In this document: piece after piece, positions 25,474 through 33,876 of the stretch
Layout: every line of letters begins with the position of its first letter
Position numbering within the stretch: the first letter of the stretch is position 1
From: Pseudomonas sp. NFIX28
Lineage (GTDB): Bacteria; Pseudomonadota; Gammaproteobacteria; Pseudomonadales; Pseudomonadaceae
Assembly: GCF_900107395.1 (NCBI RefSeq)
Contig: NZ_FNPW01000023.1
Coordinates: forward strand, 1-64,000
Length of the DNA: 64,000 nt
Direction: 5' to 3'
Program-made: the position numbers and the translations under genes
The notes under the pieces: model-generated
The model's input: the letters and a program-made list of their open reading frames with translations, nothing else
Databases searched by the model: none
Told to the model about the DNA's origin: nothing

Positions 25474-28356
25474 ATGTTGTATGCACCTGGTTTTCTACTT
25501 TCCTTGTCAGCCAGCCTGGTTCTATTTGCACTGGGCCAAAGTACGGCATCAGCAGCTCAACCGGATTTGAGCTTTGACGGTGTGGTCATCAATAGCGCAG
25601 AAGATAGCCGACCAGGTATCAGCCTTGCTGGCAGTAACCTTGGTGTGTTGATCAATGACAGTACCGTTACGACCGATGGGCAATTCAGCCATGGTGTGGT
25701 GTTATCTGGCGCCGGCACAGATTTGCTTGTTAGAGGTTCCAGCTTCACTACCCTTGGCAATTTAAGTCATGGCATGAGCTTTGCCGGGGCAAATAACACG
25801 GGGGAGTTGAGTGATTCACGGATCAATACTCGTGGCGACAACGCCTTTGCCTTGAATCTGCAGCGCGGCGCGCAAGTTCAACTCGATCGGGTGGCCATCG
25901 ACACCAGCGGGCAATTTTCCTCGGCCATCAATTTGCTCGATGATGGCGTGATCAATATCCGTGCAAGCACGCTGCAGACTTCCGGCGACAACGCACACGG
26001 TATCTATCTGCTTGGATCAAATGCCAGTCAGCGCGCACTCGGTACAGTCGACAATACGAGCATCCATACCGCGGGTGACAACGCCATTGGCGTCAACGTC
26101 AACCGCAATGCCACGGCGACACTCAGGGATGCGCAGATCGTCACCACTGGGGCCAACGCCTATGGTGTCTGGGTACCTGACGCCGACAGCCAGTTGCAGG
26201 CCAACAACCTCAGCATCGACACCCAGGGCGACAACGCCATTGGCGTCTTTACCCAACTGGGCGGCAAGGCCAGCCTCGACGGTGGCCGCGTGCACACCCA
26301 AGGGCGCCAGGCCTATGCGCTCTATGCCGGCAACGTTTCGGCCATCGAGGCGCGCAATCTGTCGCTGCAGGTCGGGGCCAACAGCGTTGGCGCCTTTGCC
26401 AGCGACCGTTCGCAAATCACGCTCGAGAACATCGACCTGAGCAGCGAGCAGACGGCGATCGGCCTGGCGGCCTATTCCGGCTCGACCATCACAGCCGCCG
26501 ACTCATCGATCACCCTCAGCGGTAGCGAGGCGCGGGCGGCCCAGGCCAATAACGGCGGGACCTTGCGCCTGGATAATCTGAACATCGCGGCCGCTGGCGC
26601 CGACAGTATCGGCTTGCAGTCATTGGCCAGCGCTGGCGTCAGCAACACCTTCGAGCTGAAGAACACCCAGTTGCAGGTCGCCAATGGCCGTGCCATCAGC
26701 GTCCAGGGCGGCAGTGCGCGGATCGACCTGAGCGGCTCGACCCTGAGCGCGGACACCCTGTTGTCGGTGGATCAACGGACCCTCGCCGATGGCCGCGTGC
26801 TCGACAGTGAGGACGTGCTGATCACGGCCAGCCAGTCGAGCCTGAGCGGCGCCATCCAGGCCAATGCGCGCAATTCGCAACTGCTGCTGGACGATGGCTC
26901 CAGCCTGACTGGCACGGCCCATGGCTTGAATGTGCTGACCTTGAATCAAAGCGCCTGGGACATGACCGGCAGTTCGCAGGTCGGGCAGTTGAACCTCGAT
27001 CAAGGGCAGGTGCGCTTCAGCGGTCCTGCGCACAGCGTGCTGGCCATCGACGGCGACCTTACCGGCAACGGCACCTTCATGATGAACAGCGACCTGGCCA
27101 GCGAGCAGGGCGACCTGATCAAGGTCGGCGGTTCGATCGAAGGCGCCCATACCCTGGTGGTGGAAGATTCCGGCCATGAGCCGGCGGCGGCCAACGGCAA
27201 GCTGATGCTGGTGGATGGCAACGGCGGCGCGGGGGGCTTCAGCCTGTATGGCGGGCATGTGGACGCCGGCGCGTTCCGCTACACCCTGGAGCAGCGGGCG
27301 AATGACTGGTACCTGGTGAACACCGCGGGCGTGCCCCCGGTGGATCCTCCAGTCGACCCGGTTGATCCTCCAGTTGATCCGATTGATCCGCCAGTCGACC
27401 CAGTTGATCCACCTGTCATTCCAGTAGACCCGGCCCCGGAGCATCTGTCGGCGGGGGCCAATGCCGCCATCGCCTCACAGACTGCGGCCGCCACGTTGTG
27501 GAATGCGCAGATGAATACCCTGGTCAAACGCCTGGGCGAACTGCGCCTGGGCAAGGATGAGGGCGGCGTCTGGACGCGGGCCATCGGCAGCCGCTACAAC
27601 ATCGCCGAGCATTCCAGCCGGGCCTTCAGCCAGAACAACACCGGGGTCGAGATCGGCGCGGACAAGGCCATTGCGCTATCCAGCGGCAAGGTCTACGTCG
27701 GCGGCATGCTCGGTACCGCCAAGTCCGAGCTGAACTTCGGCGAAGGCGCGTCCGGGCAGATCGACAGCCGGATGCTGGGGGCCTATGCCACCTACCTGAA
27801 TGACAACGGTGTGTACGTCGACAGCGTCCTCAAGTACAGCCGTTTCGACAACGACCTCAAGCTGCCGACCAACCTGGGCAACGCGGTCAAGGGCTCCTAC
27901 AGCGCCAACGGCTACGGTGTCGATGTGGAAGTGGGCAAGCACATCAAGCTCAAGGATGGTTGGTTCGTCGAGCCGCAGGTCGAGCTCAGCGCCACCCGTA
28001 CCACGGCCGCGAAATACACCGCGAGCAATGGTCTGCGGGTCGACTCGGCGGCCATGGATTCATTGCAAAGCCGTGTTGGCTCGCTGTTCGGCCGCAGCCT
28101 GGAACTGGGCAATGGCATGCAGGCCCAGCCTTATGTCAAGGCCTCCTATATCGCCGAGCATGCTGGCGACAGCCATGTCAGGGTCAACGGCCACAAGCTC
28201 AAGTCCGAGTTGCCGGGTAATCGTGCCGAATTGGGTTTTGGCGGGATCCTGCAAGTCAGCGAACGCAGCAAGCTTTCCCTCGATGCCGAGTTCGCCAAGG
28301 GCAATGACATTGAACAGCCATGGGGCGTGACGCTCGGTTATCGCTACCTCTGGTAA
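25474..28356 (+). CDS. Autotransporter (type Va) with pertactin-like passenger
   Basis: 960 residues. A signal peptide (LYAPGFLLSLSASLVLFALG) is followed by a long beta-helix passenger with repeated short units such as TSGDNAHGIYL, TAGDNAIGVNV, TTGANAYGVWV and TQGDNAIGVFT. A PVDP-rich linker of several tandem units comes near residues 625-655. The C-terminal autotransporter barrel of about 270 residues ends GVTLGYRYLW with a terminal aromatic. It would present the passenger at the cell surface as an adhesin or biofilm factor. The ATG at 25474 follows GGAAGGGA; the frame opens further upstream, but that region contains the operator. It is divergent from the pilus operon. Confidence 0.92.
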   Translation: MLYAPGFLLSLSASLVLFALGQSTASAAQPDLSFDGVVINSAEDSRPGISLAGSNLGVLINDSTVTTDGQFSHGVVLSGAGTDLLVRGSSFTTLGNLSHGMSFAGANNTGELSDSRINTRGDNAFALNLQRGAQVQLDRVAIDTSGQFSSAINLLDDGVINIRASTLQTSGDNAHGIYLLGSNASQRALGTVDNTSIHTAGDNAIGVNVNRNATATLRDAQIVTTGANAYGVWVPDADSQLQANNLSIDTQGDNAIGVFTQLGGKASLDGGRVHTQGRQAYALYAGNVSAIEARNLSLQVGANSVGAFASDRSQITLENIDLSSEQTAIGLAAYSGSTITAADSSITLSGSEARAAQANNGGTLRLDNLNIAAAGADSIGLQSLASAGVSNTFELKNTQLQVANGRAISVQGGSARIDLSGSTLSADTLLSVDQRTLADGRVLDSEDVLITASQSSLSGAIQANARNSQLLLDDGSSLTGTAHGLNVLTLNQSAWDMTGSSQVGQLNLDQGQVRFSGPAHSVLAIDGDLTGNGTFMMNSDLASEQGDLIKVGGSIEGAHTLVVEDSGHEPAAANGKLMLVDGNGGAGGFSLYGGHVDAGAFRYTLEQRANDWYLVNTAGVPPVDPPVDPVDPPVDPIDPPVDPVDPPVIPVDPAPEHLSAGANAAIASQTAAATLWNAQMNTLVKRLGELRLGKDEGGVWTRAIGSRYNIAEHSSRAFSQNNTGVEIGADKAIALSSGKVYVGGMLGTAKSELNFGEGASGQIDSRMLGAYATYLNDNGVYVDSVLKYSRFDNDLKLPTNLGNAVKGSYSANGYGVDVEVGKHIKLKDGWFVEPQVELSATRTTAAKYTASNGLRVDSAAMDSLQSRVGSLFGRSLELGNGMQAQPYVKASYIAEHAGDSHVRVNGHKLKSELPGNRAELGFGGILQVSERSKLSLDAEFAKGNDIEQPWGVTLGYRYLW

Positions 28357-28373
28357 AAGGTGTTCCCTCCTTT

Positions 28374-28400
28374 GCCCAGCCTTGGCTGGGCTTTTTTTTT
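28374..28400 (+). terminator. Intrinsic terminator of the autotransporter gene
   Basis: GCCCAGCC and GGCTGGGC pair around a TT loop and are followed by nine T residues. It lies 18 bases after the autotransporter stop. Confidence 0.92.
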
Positions 28401-28449
28401 GCCTGGGGTTTTTAGCGCGCGGCGCTGCGGTTTATCCGGCTGGCATTGC

Positions 28450-28466
28450 TTGGGAAATTTCATACA
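28450..28466 (+). promoter_or_regulatory. Candidate Roc-island operator upstream of rocR copy 2
   Basis: TTGGGAAATTTCATACA with flanking ATTGC and GCAAC matches the pilus-operon site except for one base in the core. It lies about 80 bases before the start codon at 28547, similar to the spacing before the autotransporter and rocR copy 1. Confidence 0.6.
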
Positions 28467-28546
28467 GCAACGGAGGACGTTACCTCGGTTGTTTCCTGGG
28501 GCACTGACGCAACATGAGCTACAGCTCTTTTCGTGGGTGGGTCCCA

Positions 28547-29752
28547 ATGCCTGTTTCTACTTTGCGTGTCATCGTCCTTGAAGATCACTCGTTCCAGCGC
28601 GCCATTGCCGTGAGCATGTTGCAGCAGATGGGCTGCACGCAGGTGTTCCAGGCCGCGGACGGCGCGCAGGCGCTGGCGGTATTGAACGAGGTCGGCCCGG
28701 TGGACATCGCCCTGTGCGACCTGCGCATGGATGGCATGGACGGCCTGGAGTTCTTGCAGGCGGTCGGCCATTCGGGGCTGGTGGGTTCGGTAATCATCAG
28801 CAGCTCGCTGTCCGCCGATCTACGGCGCACGGTGCGGCAGATCATTTCCCTGTTGAACCTGGAACTGCTCGGCGATATCGGCAAGCCGCTGCACTACGAA
28901 ACCCTGGAGCGCTTGCTAAAAAAGCACTGCGCTGTGCCGCGTATCGCAACCCCGCCCGAACCACCGGAAGTCTTTCCGGATGAGACTCAAGTGCGCGAGG
29001 CCCTGGCGGCTCATGAGCTGTGCGCTTTTTTTCAACCGAAATTCATCCTGGAGACGGGGGACATCACCGGGGTCGAAGTGCTGGCGCGCTGGCGGCATGC
29101 CTCTGGCAAGGTACTGTCTCCCGCTTGTTTCCTGCCGGTCCTGGAGCGTTACGACTTGCTCGATGAGCTGCTAAATCAGCAGCTGCACCAGGGGCTCGCA
29201 TTGCAACAGCAATTACGGGCGTTGGGGCATGACCTGAATTTCGCGTTCAACCTGCACGCCGGGCAACTGTCCAACGGCACTCTTGCCTCACAAATCCGCG
29301 GTTTGCTCAATGAGTACGGCGCGCGGGGCTCGAGCCTGACCTTCGAGCTGACCGAGAGTGGCCTGCTGCAAGCGCCGGAGACCAGCCTGGAGTGTCTATA
29401 TCGTTTGCGGATGATGGGTTGCCGATTGTCGATCGACGATTTCGGAACCGGCTTTTCTTCACTCCAGCGTTTGCTTCAATTGCCCTTCAATGAAATCAAG
29501 CTGGACGCCGGTTTCGTCCAGGCGCTGACCCAAGAGCCGCGTTGCCATGCGGTGGTCAGCAGCACCCTGGCCCTGGGTGAAGCCCTGGACATGGCGGTAG
29601 TGGTGGAGGGTATCGAGACCGACGAGCAACGCCAGCACCTGCTGAGCATGGGCTGCACCCAAGGGCAAGGGTATTGGTACGCCAGGCCCATGAGCAGCGG
29701 CGACCTGCTGCGCTGGCTCGAGGGCGGGCAACAGCGGAGCCAGCGCGCATGA
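28547..29752 (+). CDS. rocR: RocR-like response regulator with receiver and EAL phosphodiesterase domain, copy 2 (canonical)
   Basis: 401 residues, a paralogue of the protein at 14265. The receiver is intact: acidic pair in VIVLEDHS, phospho-Asp58 in VDIALCDLRMDGMDG, Ser positions in VIISSS and Lys in LGDIGKPL. The EAL domain has GVEVLARW, FELTESG, SIDDFGTGFSSL, EIKLD, VVEGIE and GQGYWYARP, so all expected c-di-GMP hydrolysis residues are present. It should lower c-di-GMP and oppose the RocA branch. An ATG at 28514 is a possible earlier start. Its stop overlaps the next gene by 4 bases (ATGA). Confidence 0.9.
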   Translation: MPVSTLRVIVLEDHSFQRAIAVSMLQQMGCTQVFQAADGAQALAVLNEVGPVDIALCDLRMDGMDGLEFLQAVGHSGLVGSVIISSSLSADLRRTVRQIISLLNLELLGDIGKPLHYETLERLLKKHCAVPRIATPPEPPEVFPDETQVREALAAHELCAFFQPKFILETGDITGVEVLARWRHASGKVLSPACFLPVLERYDLLDELLNQQLHQGLALQQQLRALGHDLNFAFNLHAGQLSNGTLASQIRGLLNEYGARGSSLTFELTESGLLQAPETSLECLYRLRMMGCRLSIDDFGTGFSSLQRLLQLPFNEIKLDAGFVQALTQEPRCHAVVSSTLALGEALDMAVVVEGIETDEQRQHLLSMGCTQGQGYWYARPMSSGDLLRWLEGGQQRSQRA

Positions 29753-30186
29753 CCAACAAAGCCTTGCGCATCCTGATTGCCGATGAGCGCCACGAGCAGT
29801 TGCTGCATATCGAAAAGCTGCTCAATCGCCTCGATTACTACCGCATCGCACCGATCCGCACCTTCGATGAACTGGCATTGCTGACCAGCGGCCCGCAGCC
29901 GTCGTTCGATCTGCTGATCGCCAACAAGGCCCTGGCGTTGCCCTATGGCATCGACATGCGGCAGTTCTGCCGCGCCCGCCCGCACATCTGCCATGCGCTG
30001 TTCTACGACAGCCCGGAGCCATCGCTGGAGCTGATGCTGCACAGCCCGGAGCAGCCGGTTCGTGCCTGCCTGGCCGGCACCCCGGACGCCAGCTCGCTGA
30101 GCCTGCTGATGAGCATCATCGATCCACCGGCCCAGTGGGCCAGTCTCACAGCGCTGCCCTGGTTGCGCGCGCCCGTTCGAGCCTGA
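29749..30186 (+). CDS. Receiver-only protein with degenerate phosphosite
   Basis: 145 residues. The start MTNKALRILIADERHEQLLH resembles a receiver domain with its acidic pair. However, the position that should hold the phospho-Asp reads FDLLIANK, giving Asn59. The usual Thr/Ser and Lys are not evident. It has no output domain. The ATG overlaps the stop of rocR copy 2, so the two are translationally coupled. It may bind a kinase or a partner response regulator without being phosphorylated (inference). A partial duplicate of its 3' end lies at about 31150-31220. Confidence 0.7.
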   Translation: MTNKALRILIADERHEQLLHIEKLLNRLDYYRIAPIRTFDELALLTSGPQPSFDLLIANKALALPYGIDMRQFCRARPHICHALFYDSPEPSLELMLHSPEQPVRACLAGTPDASSLSLLMSIIDPPAQWASLTALPWLRAPVRA

Positions 30187-30314
30187 CCCGTCCCACAGGC
30201 CAATTGCTCCATGAACCGTCAGTGAGCCGTCGGCATGGGCGCAAGGGGATGCGCCTGTAGATTCGTGTCAGCCGAACCTATCCAGTTATCAAACGTTGAT
30301 GAGGCACCCTGAAC

Positions 30315-31064
30315 GTGTTTATTCGTCCTTTTTATCTGTTCGGCCCTCTGTGCCTGTCGCTCTCCAGCCTGTCCGCGACCGCGGCCGATTGGGCTTACCA
30401 GGGCGATCATGGCCCCGCGCACTGGGACAGGTTTGGCAGCCAACTCTGTGCTCAAGGCACCCAACAGTCGCCCATCAATGTCGAACTGAAAAAGCTTCGA
30501 CCCCTTGAAGGTCACTCCTCGGATCTGAAAATTGACTATGGAGCGGCTGCCCTCAAGGTCGTCAACAATGGCCACACCATCCAGGCCAATGTCATCGATA
30601 AAGAAATCGTGACGTTCAAGGGCACGGCATACCGCTTGAGGCAGTTCCATTTTCATACGCCCAGCGAACACCAGATCGATGGCCTGTCTTATCCGCTCGA
30701 GATGCACCTGGTGAACCGAGACCAGGACGGCCGCTTGCTGGTTATCGGCCTGCTGGCCAAGGAAGGGAAAAGGAACCGGGAGCTGGCCGCGTTGTGGGAG
30801 CAACTTCCTGACGCTGAAGGAAAAACCCTGACCCTGAAGGCAAAGGACGCGCCTGATCTCGGCTCACTGGTGCCCGCTGCCAGCCACCATGTCTTCTACA
30901 AGGGTTCGCTGACCACGCCTCCCTGCACAGAAGGGGTGCAGTGGGTTTTGTTCGAGCAACCCATCGAGCTGTCAAAGGCGCAGATCCAGAAGATCCGCCA
31001 ATTGTTTCCCGACAACCATCGTCCGGCGCAGCCGCTCAATGAGCGTGAGGTGGACGAGGACTGA
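30315..31064 (+). CDS. Periplasmic alpha-carbonic anhydrase
   Basis: 249 residues. Signal peptide 1-24 ends SATAAD. The alpha-class fold is shown by QSPINV, three zinc histidines His112, His114 and His131 (RQFHFHTPSEH and EMHLV), and the SLTTPPCTEGV signature. It interconverts CO2 and bicarbonate in the periplasm. The start is GTG at 30315; no nearby ATG keeps the signal peptide. It is not obviously linked in function to the rocR pair before it, but lies between the intact unit and its relic. Confidence 0.9.
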   Translation: MFIRPFYLFGPLCLSLSSLSATAADWAYQGDHGPAHWDRFGSQLCAQGTQQSPINVELKKLRPLEGHSSDLKIDYGAAALKVVNNGHTIQANVIDKEIVTFKGTAYRLRQFHFHTPSEHQIDGLSYPLEMHLVNRDQDGRLLVIGLLAKEGKRNRELAALWEQLPDAEGKTLTLKAKDAPDLGSLVPAASHHVFYKGSLTTPPCTEGVQWVLFEQPIELSKAQIQKIRQLFPDNHRPAQPLNEREVDED

Positions 31065-31069
31065 CGCCT

Positions 31070-31223
31070 TCGGAAATTTCATACAGCAACTCAGGCCATT
31101 GCCTCGGTTGTTTGCCTGGGTGGTCACGCAAGATGGGGTACAGCTCTCCAGCGCTGGCCGATGGGTCAGACGCTGATTCGCTGAGCGTGCCGATGAGCGA
31201 CATCGCTCCACCGGCTCAATAAA
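31070..31223 (+). pseudogene. Internally deleted relic of the rocR-receiver unit
   Basis: The first half (31071-31168) aligns with the region before rocR copy 2 (28453 on). It shares GGAAATTTCATACAGCAAC, GCCTCGGTTGTTT (CCTCGGTTGTTT in the intact copy) and TACAGCTCT. The second half (about 31150-31220) aligns with the end of the receiver-only gene near 30070-30140. It shares GCTGAGC, GATGAGC and CCACCGGC, and then meets a TAA. The genes between were lost. This is a fossil of a tandem duplication that spanned the carbonic anhydrase gene. Confidence 0.7.
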
Positions 31224-31339
31224 TCATGAGTAGCAGCTGTGCATTGCCAGTGGGCAATGCGCTTGTGGATTTCCATTGCCTCTCACTTGGGTGAAGAGGG
31301 CTGCAAGCATTAGTTGGCAGAGAACATCTGGAGAACTTT

Positions 31340-31756
31340 ATGAGTACTAAGCATTCACGTCGGCGAGCCATTTTCTGGGCCTCCCTGCTCACCGGCATGG
31401 TATTGATCAGCGCCTGCGCCAGCGTACCGGCGCCTGATGAACAGGTTTCCCTGGCACGCAATGCCCTGAGCCGTGCGGTATCCGCCGGGGCGACCCAGTA
31501 CGCGCCGGTACAGATGAAGACCGCGCAAGACAAGACCATGTTGATGGACCGCGCGCTCGGTGAAAAAGACTTCGGCAAGGCCAAGGGCCTGGCCGAGCAG
31601 ATCGCTGCGGATTCGGCGCTGGCCGAGCGCATGGCGCGCACCGCGAAACTGCAGAAAGAACTGAAAGACGCCCAGACCGGTATCCAGGTCCTCAAGCAGG
31701 AAATGCTGCAGGCCCCCGACTCTGGTTTGAAGCCAGCCCCCACGCTTTCCAACTGA
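31340..31756 (+). CDS. DUF4398 lipoprotein
   Basis: 138 residues. A lipoprotein signal has its lipobox at LISAC (Cys at residue 26). The mature part is Ala-rich and helical (ARNALSRAVSAGATQYAPVQ, then EQIAADSALAERMA), which fits DUF4398. CTGGAGAA precedes the ATG. The next gene, also a DUF4398-type lipoprotein with an OmpA domain, starts 10 bases after its stop; the pair is common in Pseudomonas. An envelope-stability role is likely but unproven. Confidence 0.85.
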   Translation: MSTKHSRRRAIFWASLLTGMVLISACASVPAPDEQVSLARNALSRAVSAGATQYAPVQMKTAQDKTMLMDRALGEKDFGKAKGLAEQIAADSALAERMARTAKLQKELKDAQTGIQVLKQEMLQAPDSGLKPAPTLSN

Positions 31757-31766
31757 GGAATTTTCC

Positions 31767-32540
31767 ATGCGAACTTCGTTGATCTTCCCTTCGCTGTGCG
31801 CGTTCGCGCTGGTCTTGACTGGTTGCGCCGCGACCCCGGAAAACCCGCAACTGGTCGAGGCCCGCGAGCTCTACTCGCAGCTGCAGAGCAAGCCTGAATC
31901 GAGCACCCTGGCGGCCCTGGAAACCCAGGATGCCTTTATCGCCCTGGGCAAGGCGGACATGCTGTCCATCCAGGATCGTCGTGCTCCCGACATCGACCAA
32001 TACGCCTACCTGGCCAAGCAAAAAATCGCCCTGGCCGAGCAGACCATTCTCGGGCGCAAGGCAGAGGCCGGCTTGAGCACCATCGATGTGCAGCGCACCC
32101 AGGTGCAGCTGGATGTGCGTACCCAACAGCTCAAGGCCCTGCAGGCGATGAAAGCCAAGCAGACGCCACGTGGTGAAGTGGTCACCTTCGGCGACGTGCT
32201 GTTCGATACCGGCAAGGCCAGCCTCAAGCCCGGCAACCAGCGCAACGTCCAGCAACTGGCTGACTTCCTGCTCAACAACCCCGAGCGCAAGGTGCGCATC
32301 GAAGGCTTCACCGACAGCGTGGGCAGCGATGCCTTCAACCAGAAACTCTCCGAGCGCCGAGCCGAAAGCGTGGCCTTTGCCCTGGAACGCCTGGGCGTGG
32401 ACATGACCCGCATCAAGACCCAGGGCTACGGCAAGGAATACCCGGTGGCCGATGACGCCTCGGCGCAGTCCCGCCAGTTGAACCGTCGGGTCGAGGTGAT
32501 CATTTCCAACGGTGCGGCGGCGGTCGATAGCCGCGGGTAA
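31767..32540 (+). CDS. OmpA-family lipoprotein with N-terminal DUF4398-like region
   Basis: 257 residues. Lipobox LTGC (Cys at residue 20), a helical N-terminal half similar to the preceding protein, then a C-terminal OmpA peptidoglycan-binding domain (GDVLFDTGKASLKP, IEGFTDSVGSDAFNQKLSERRAESV in two pieces, and LNRRVEVII). It would tether the outer membrane to peptidoglycan. It lies 10 bases after the partner lipoprotein and is co-transcribed. Confidence 0.9.
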   Translation: MRTSLIFPSLCAFALVLTGCAATPENPQLVEARELYSQLQSKPESSTLAALETQDAFIALGKADMLSIQDRRAPDIDQYAYLAKQKIALAEQTILGRKAEAGLSTIDVQRTQVQLDVRTQQLKALQAMKAKQTPRGEVVTFGDVLFDTGKASLKPGNQRNVQQLADFLLNNPERKVRIEGFTDSVGSDAFNQKLSERRAESVAFALERLGVDMTRIKTQGYGKEYPVADDASAQSRQLNRRVEVIISNGAAAVDSRG

Positions 32541-32599
32541 CTGCGCCGCTGGATCAAGGCTGTATCGCTTTCCCTTAAACATTAGAGATAAAACTTGGC

Positions 32600-33295
32600 A
32601 TGAAGACTCTTACAAGAATCTCCGCTGTGTTGCTGCTCGCTCCTGCGGTTTACACCTCGTTGGCTTCGGCCGCTCCGGCCGAAGCAGAGGGTTATTACGG
32701 GGTCGCTCGGGTGATCAGCGCCGAGCGCAAAGCCCGCAACATGGATGCCAGCGCACGTCCCGGTATTGGTGCATTCGTGTCTGGCGACGACAGTCAGAAG
32801 GACATGACCGGCTCGATCGGGGTCGGTTACCGGTTCGGCAATGGCTGGCGCGTGGAGGGCGAGTTGTCCCTGCCGCAAAAGGACACATTCACCAGCGGCT
32901 CGACTACCTTCCCCACCAGCCTCAACGAGCACCACATCGAGTCCAGGCGCGTGATGCTCAACGCCTATCGGGACTTCCGTGTGACCGAGAAGCTGTCGCT
33001 CTACGGTTCCGCCGGGCTGGGCCTGGCCCAGCTCGAGTCCAAGGGCTGGCAGGGTAACGAGTCGCGCCAGTACGGCTCGGCGACCCAGACCAACCTGGCC
33101 TGGTCCGTCGGCGCGGGCGTTGCCTACGACGTGACCGATCGCCTGGCGCTGGACCTCGGCTACCGCTACGTCGACATGGGCGACACCGAAAGTGGCTGGA
33201 ACAACTTCCCGAATGCCCGCGGCCTGCAGGACGAGAAGATGAAGGCCAACCTGGTCTCAAGCGAGTTCTCGCTGGGGCTGCGCTGGGCTTTCTAG
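32600..33295 (+). CDS. Outer-membrane beta-barrel protein (OprF/Opa-like porin family)
   Basis: 231 residues. The signal peptide ends LASAAP. Alternating amphipathic strands follow: SIGVGYRFGNGWRVEGELSL, LYGSAGLGLAQLES, LDLGYRYVDMG and a final strand FSLGLRWAF with terminal Phe. This is an eight-stranded barrel pattern. No enzymatic motif is visible. It lies 59 bases after the OmpA lipoprotein gene and may have its own promoter. Ligand or role is unknown. Confidence 0.82.
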   Translation: MKTLTRISAVLLLAPAVYTSLASAAPAEAEGYYGVARVISAERKARNMDASARPGIGAFVSGDDSQKDMTGSIGVGYRFGNGWRVEGELSLPQKDTFTSGSTTFPTSLNEHHIESRRVMLNAYRDFRVTEKLSLYGSAGLGLAQLESKGWQGNESRQYGSATQTNLAWSVGAGVAYDVTDRLALDLGYRYVDMGDTESGWNNFPNARGLQDEKMKANLVSSEFSLGLRWAF

Positions 33296-33312
33296 TTCGG
33301 TAGCAAGACCGC

Positions 33313-33385
33313 AATCGCGAGCAAGCTCGCTACAGAAGCGCCATCGTCTGTAGGAGCGAGGCTTGCCCGCGATGGATGTCAACGA
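33313..33385. repeat. Paired REP-like elements
   Basis: ATCGCGAGCAAGCTCGCTAC (33314-33333) and GTAGGAGCGAGGCTTGCCCG (33350-33369) face each other. The trailing bases CGATGGATGTCAACGATAAC match those after the REP at 12305-12328 with small changes. A further hairpin (CCCCCGAACC / GGTTCAGGGGG, about 33406-33430) could end transcription from both sides. Confidence 0.75.
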
Positions 33386-33456
33386 TAACGCCCAGCCTCC
33401 GGGCTCCCCCGAACCGAACGGTTCAGGGGGAATGCGGTGATCGCGCAGCGCTGACG

Positions 33457-33720
33457 TTAGCCTTGCAGCGCCTTGCCTTGCGCCACATCCAGCAAGGCCA
33501 CGCCATCGCTCAGCAGCAGCGAGGCGATATCGGCGATCTGGAACAAATCACTTTCATCCGCTGTACGCGCGGTCATGCAAGACAGGCTGTTCATCAGTTT
33601 GTGAATGGCGCGAACGCGCCGGTCGGCGCAGACCAACAAGTCCACCAGCGAGGCGCTGGAATCGATCAGCAGGACAGGATGCTCGGTGGCAGTGCTGTGA
33701 AGCGGGATATATCCGTTCAT
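33457..33720 (-). CDS. Small conserved-looking protein of unknown function
   Basis: 87 residues, starting MNGYIPLHSTATEHPVLLID. It is acidic and helical with no signal or membrane segment. The pattern of a short N-terminus, a leucine-rich middle (SASLVDLLVCADRRVRAIHK) and a helical end (IADIASLLLSDGVALLDVAQ) recalls the small DUF3077/DUF6124-type proteins of Pseudomonas. I cannot confirm membership. The upstream region carries a structured leader with an intrinsic terminator at 33781-33808, so expression may depend on antitermination. Confidence 0.5.
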   Translation of the reverse strand: MNGYIPLHSTATEHPVLLIDSSASLVDLLVCADRRVRAIHKLMNSLSCMTARTADESDLFQIADIASLLLSDGVALLDVAQGKALQG

Positions 33721-33780
33721 TGATGTAGCTCCATGCAATAGAGGGCTACCTCCAGACCCTCCTACAAGCTGGATGGCAGC

Positions 33781-33876
33781 AAAAAAGCACCCAGAAAAAG
33801 CTGGGCGCTCGTGCACGGTGCGATTCCCGGGCTCCTACACCCGGCCGCTGATTTTGCAGCGACCGACGCAGAGTAA
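33781..33876 (-). promoter_or_regulatory. Structured leader with terminator ahead of the small protein gene
   Basis: Read on the minus strand, a hairpin GGTCGCTG / CAGCGGCC (about 33844-33864) is followed by a second, overlapping one, CCGGGT / GCCCGG with a GTAGGA loop (about 33827-33844). A classic terminator then follows: GCGCCCAG, a loop, CTGGGTGC and six T residues (33781-33808). The coding start at 33720 lies 60 bases beyond. The overlapping stems suggest an attenuator or a sensor RNA. The GGA in the loop could bind RsmA/RsmE. The rest of the gap up to 34152 shows no gene. Confidence 0.5.

Noticed and set aside
27349..27432. Short tandem repeats that could suggest a CRISPR or satellite array
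   Set aside because: They encode the in-frame PVDP linker of the autotransporter, with no spacers.
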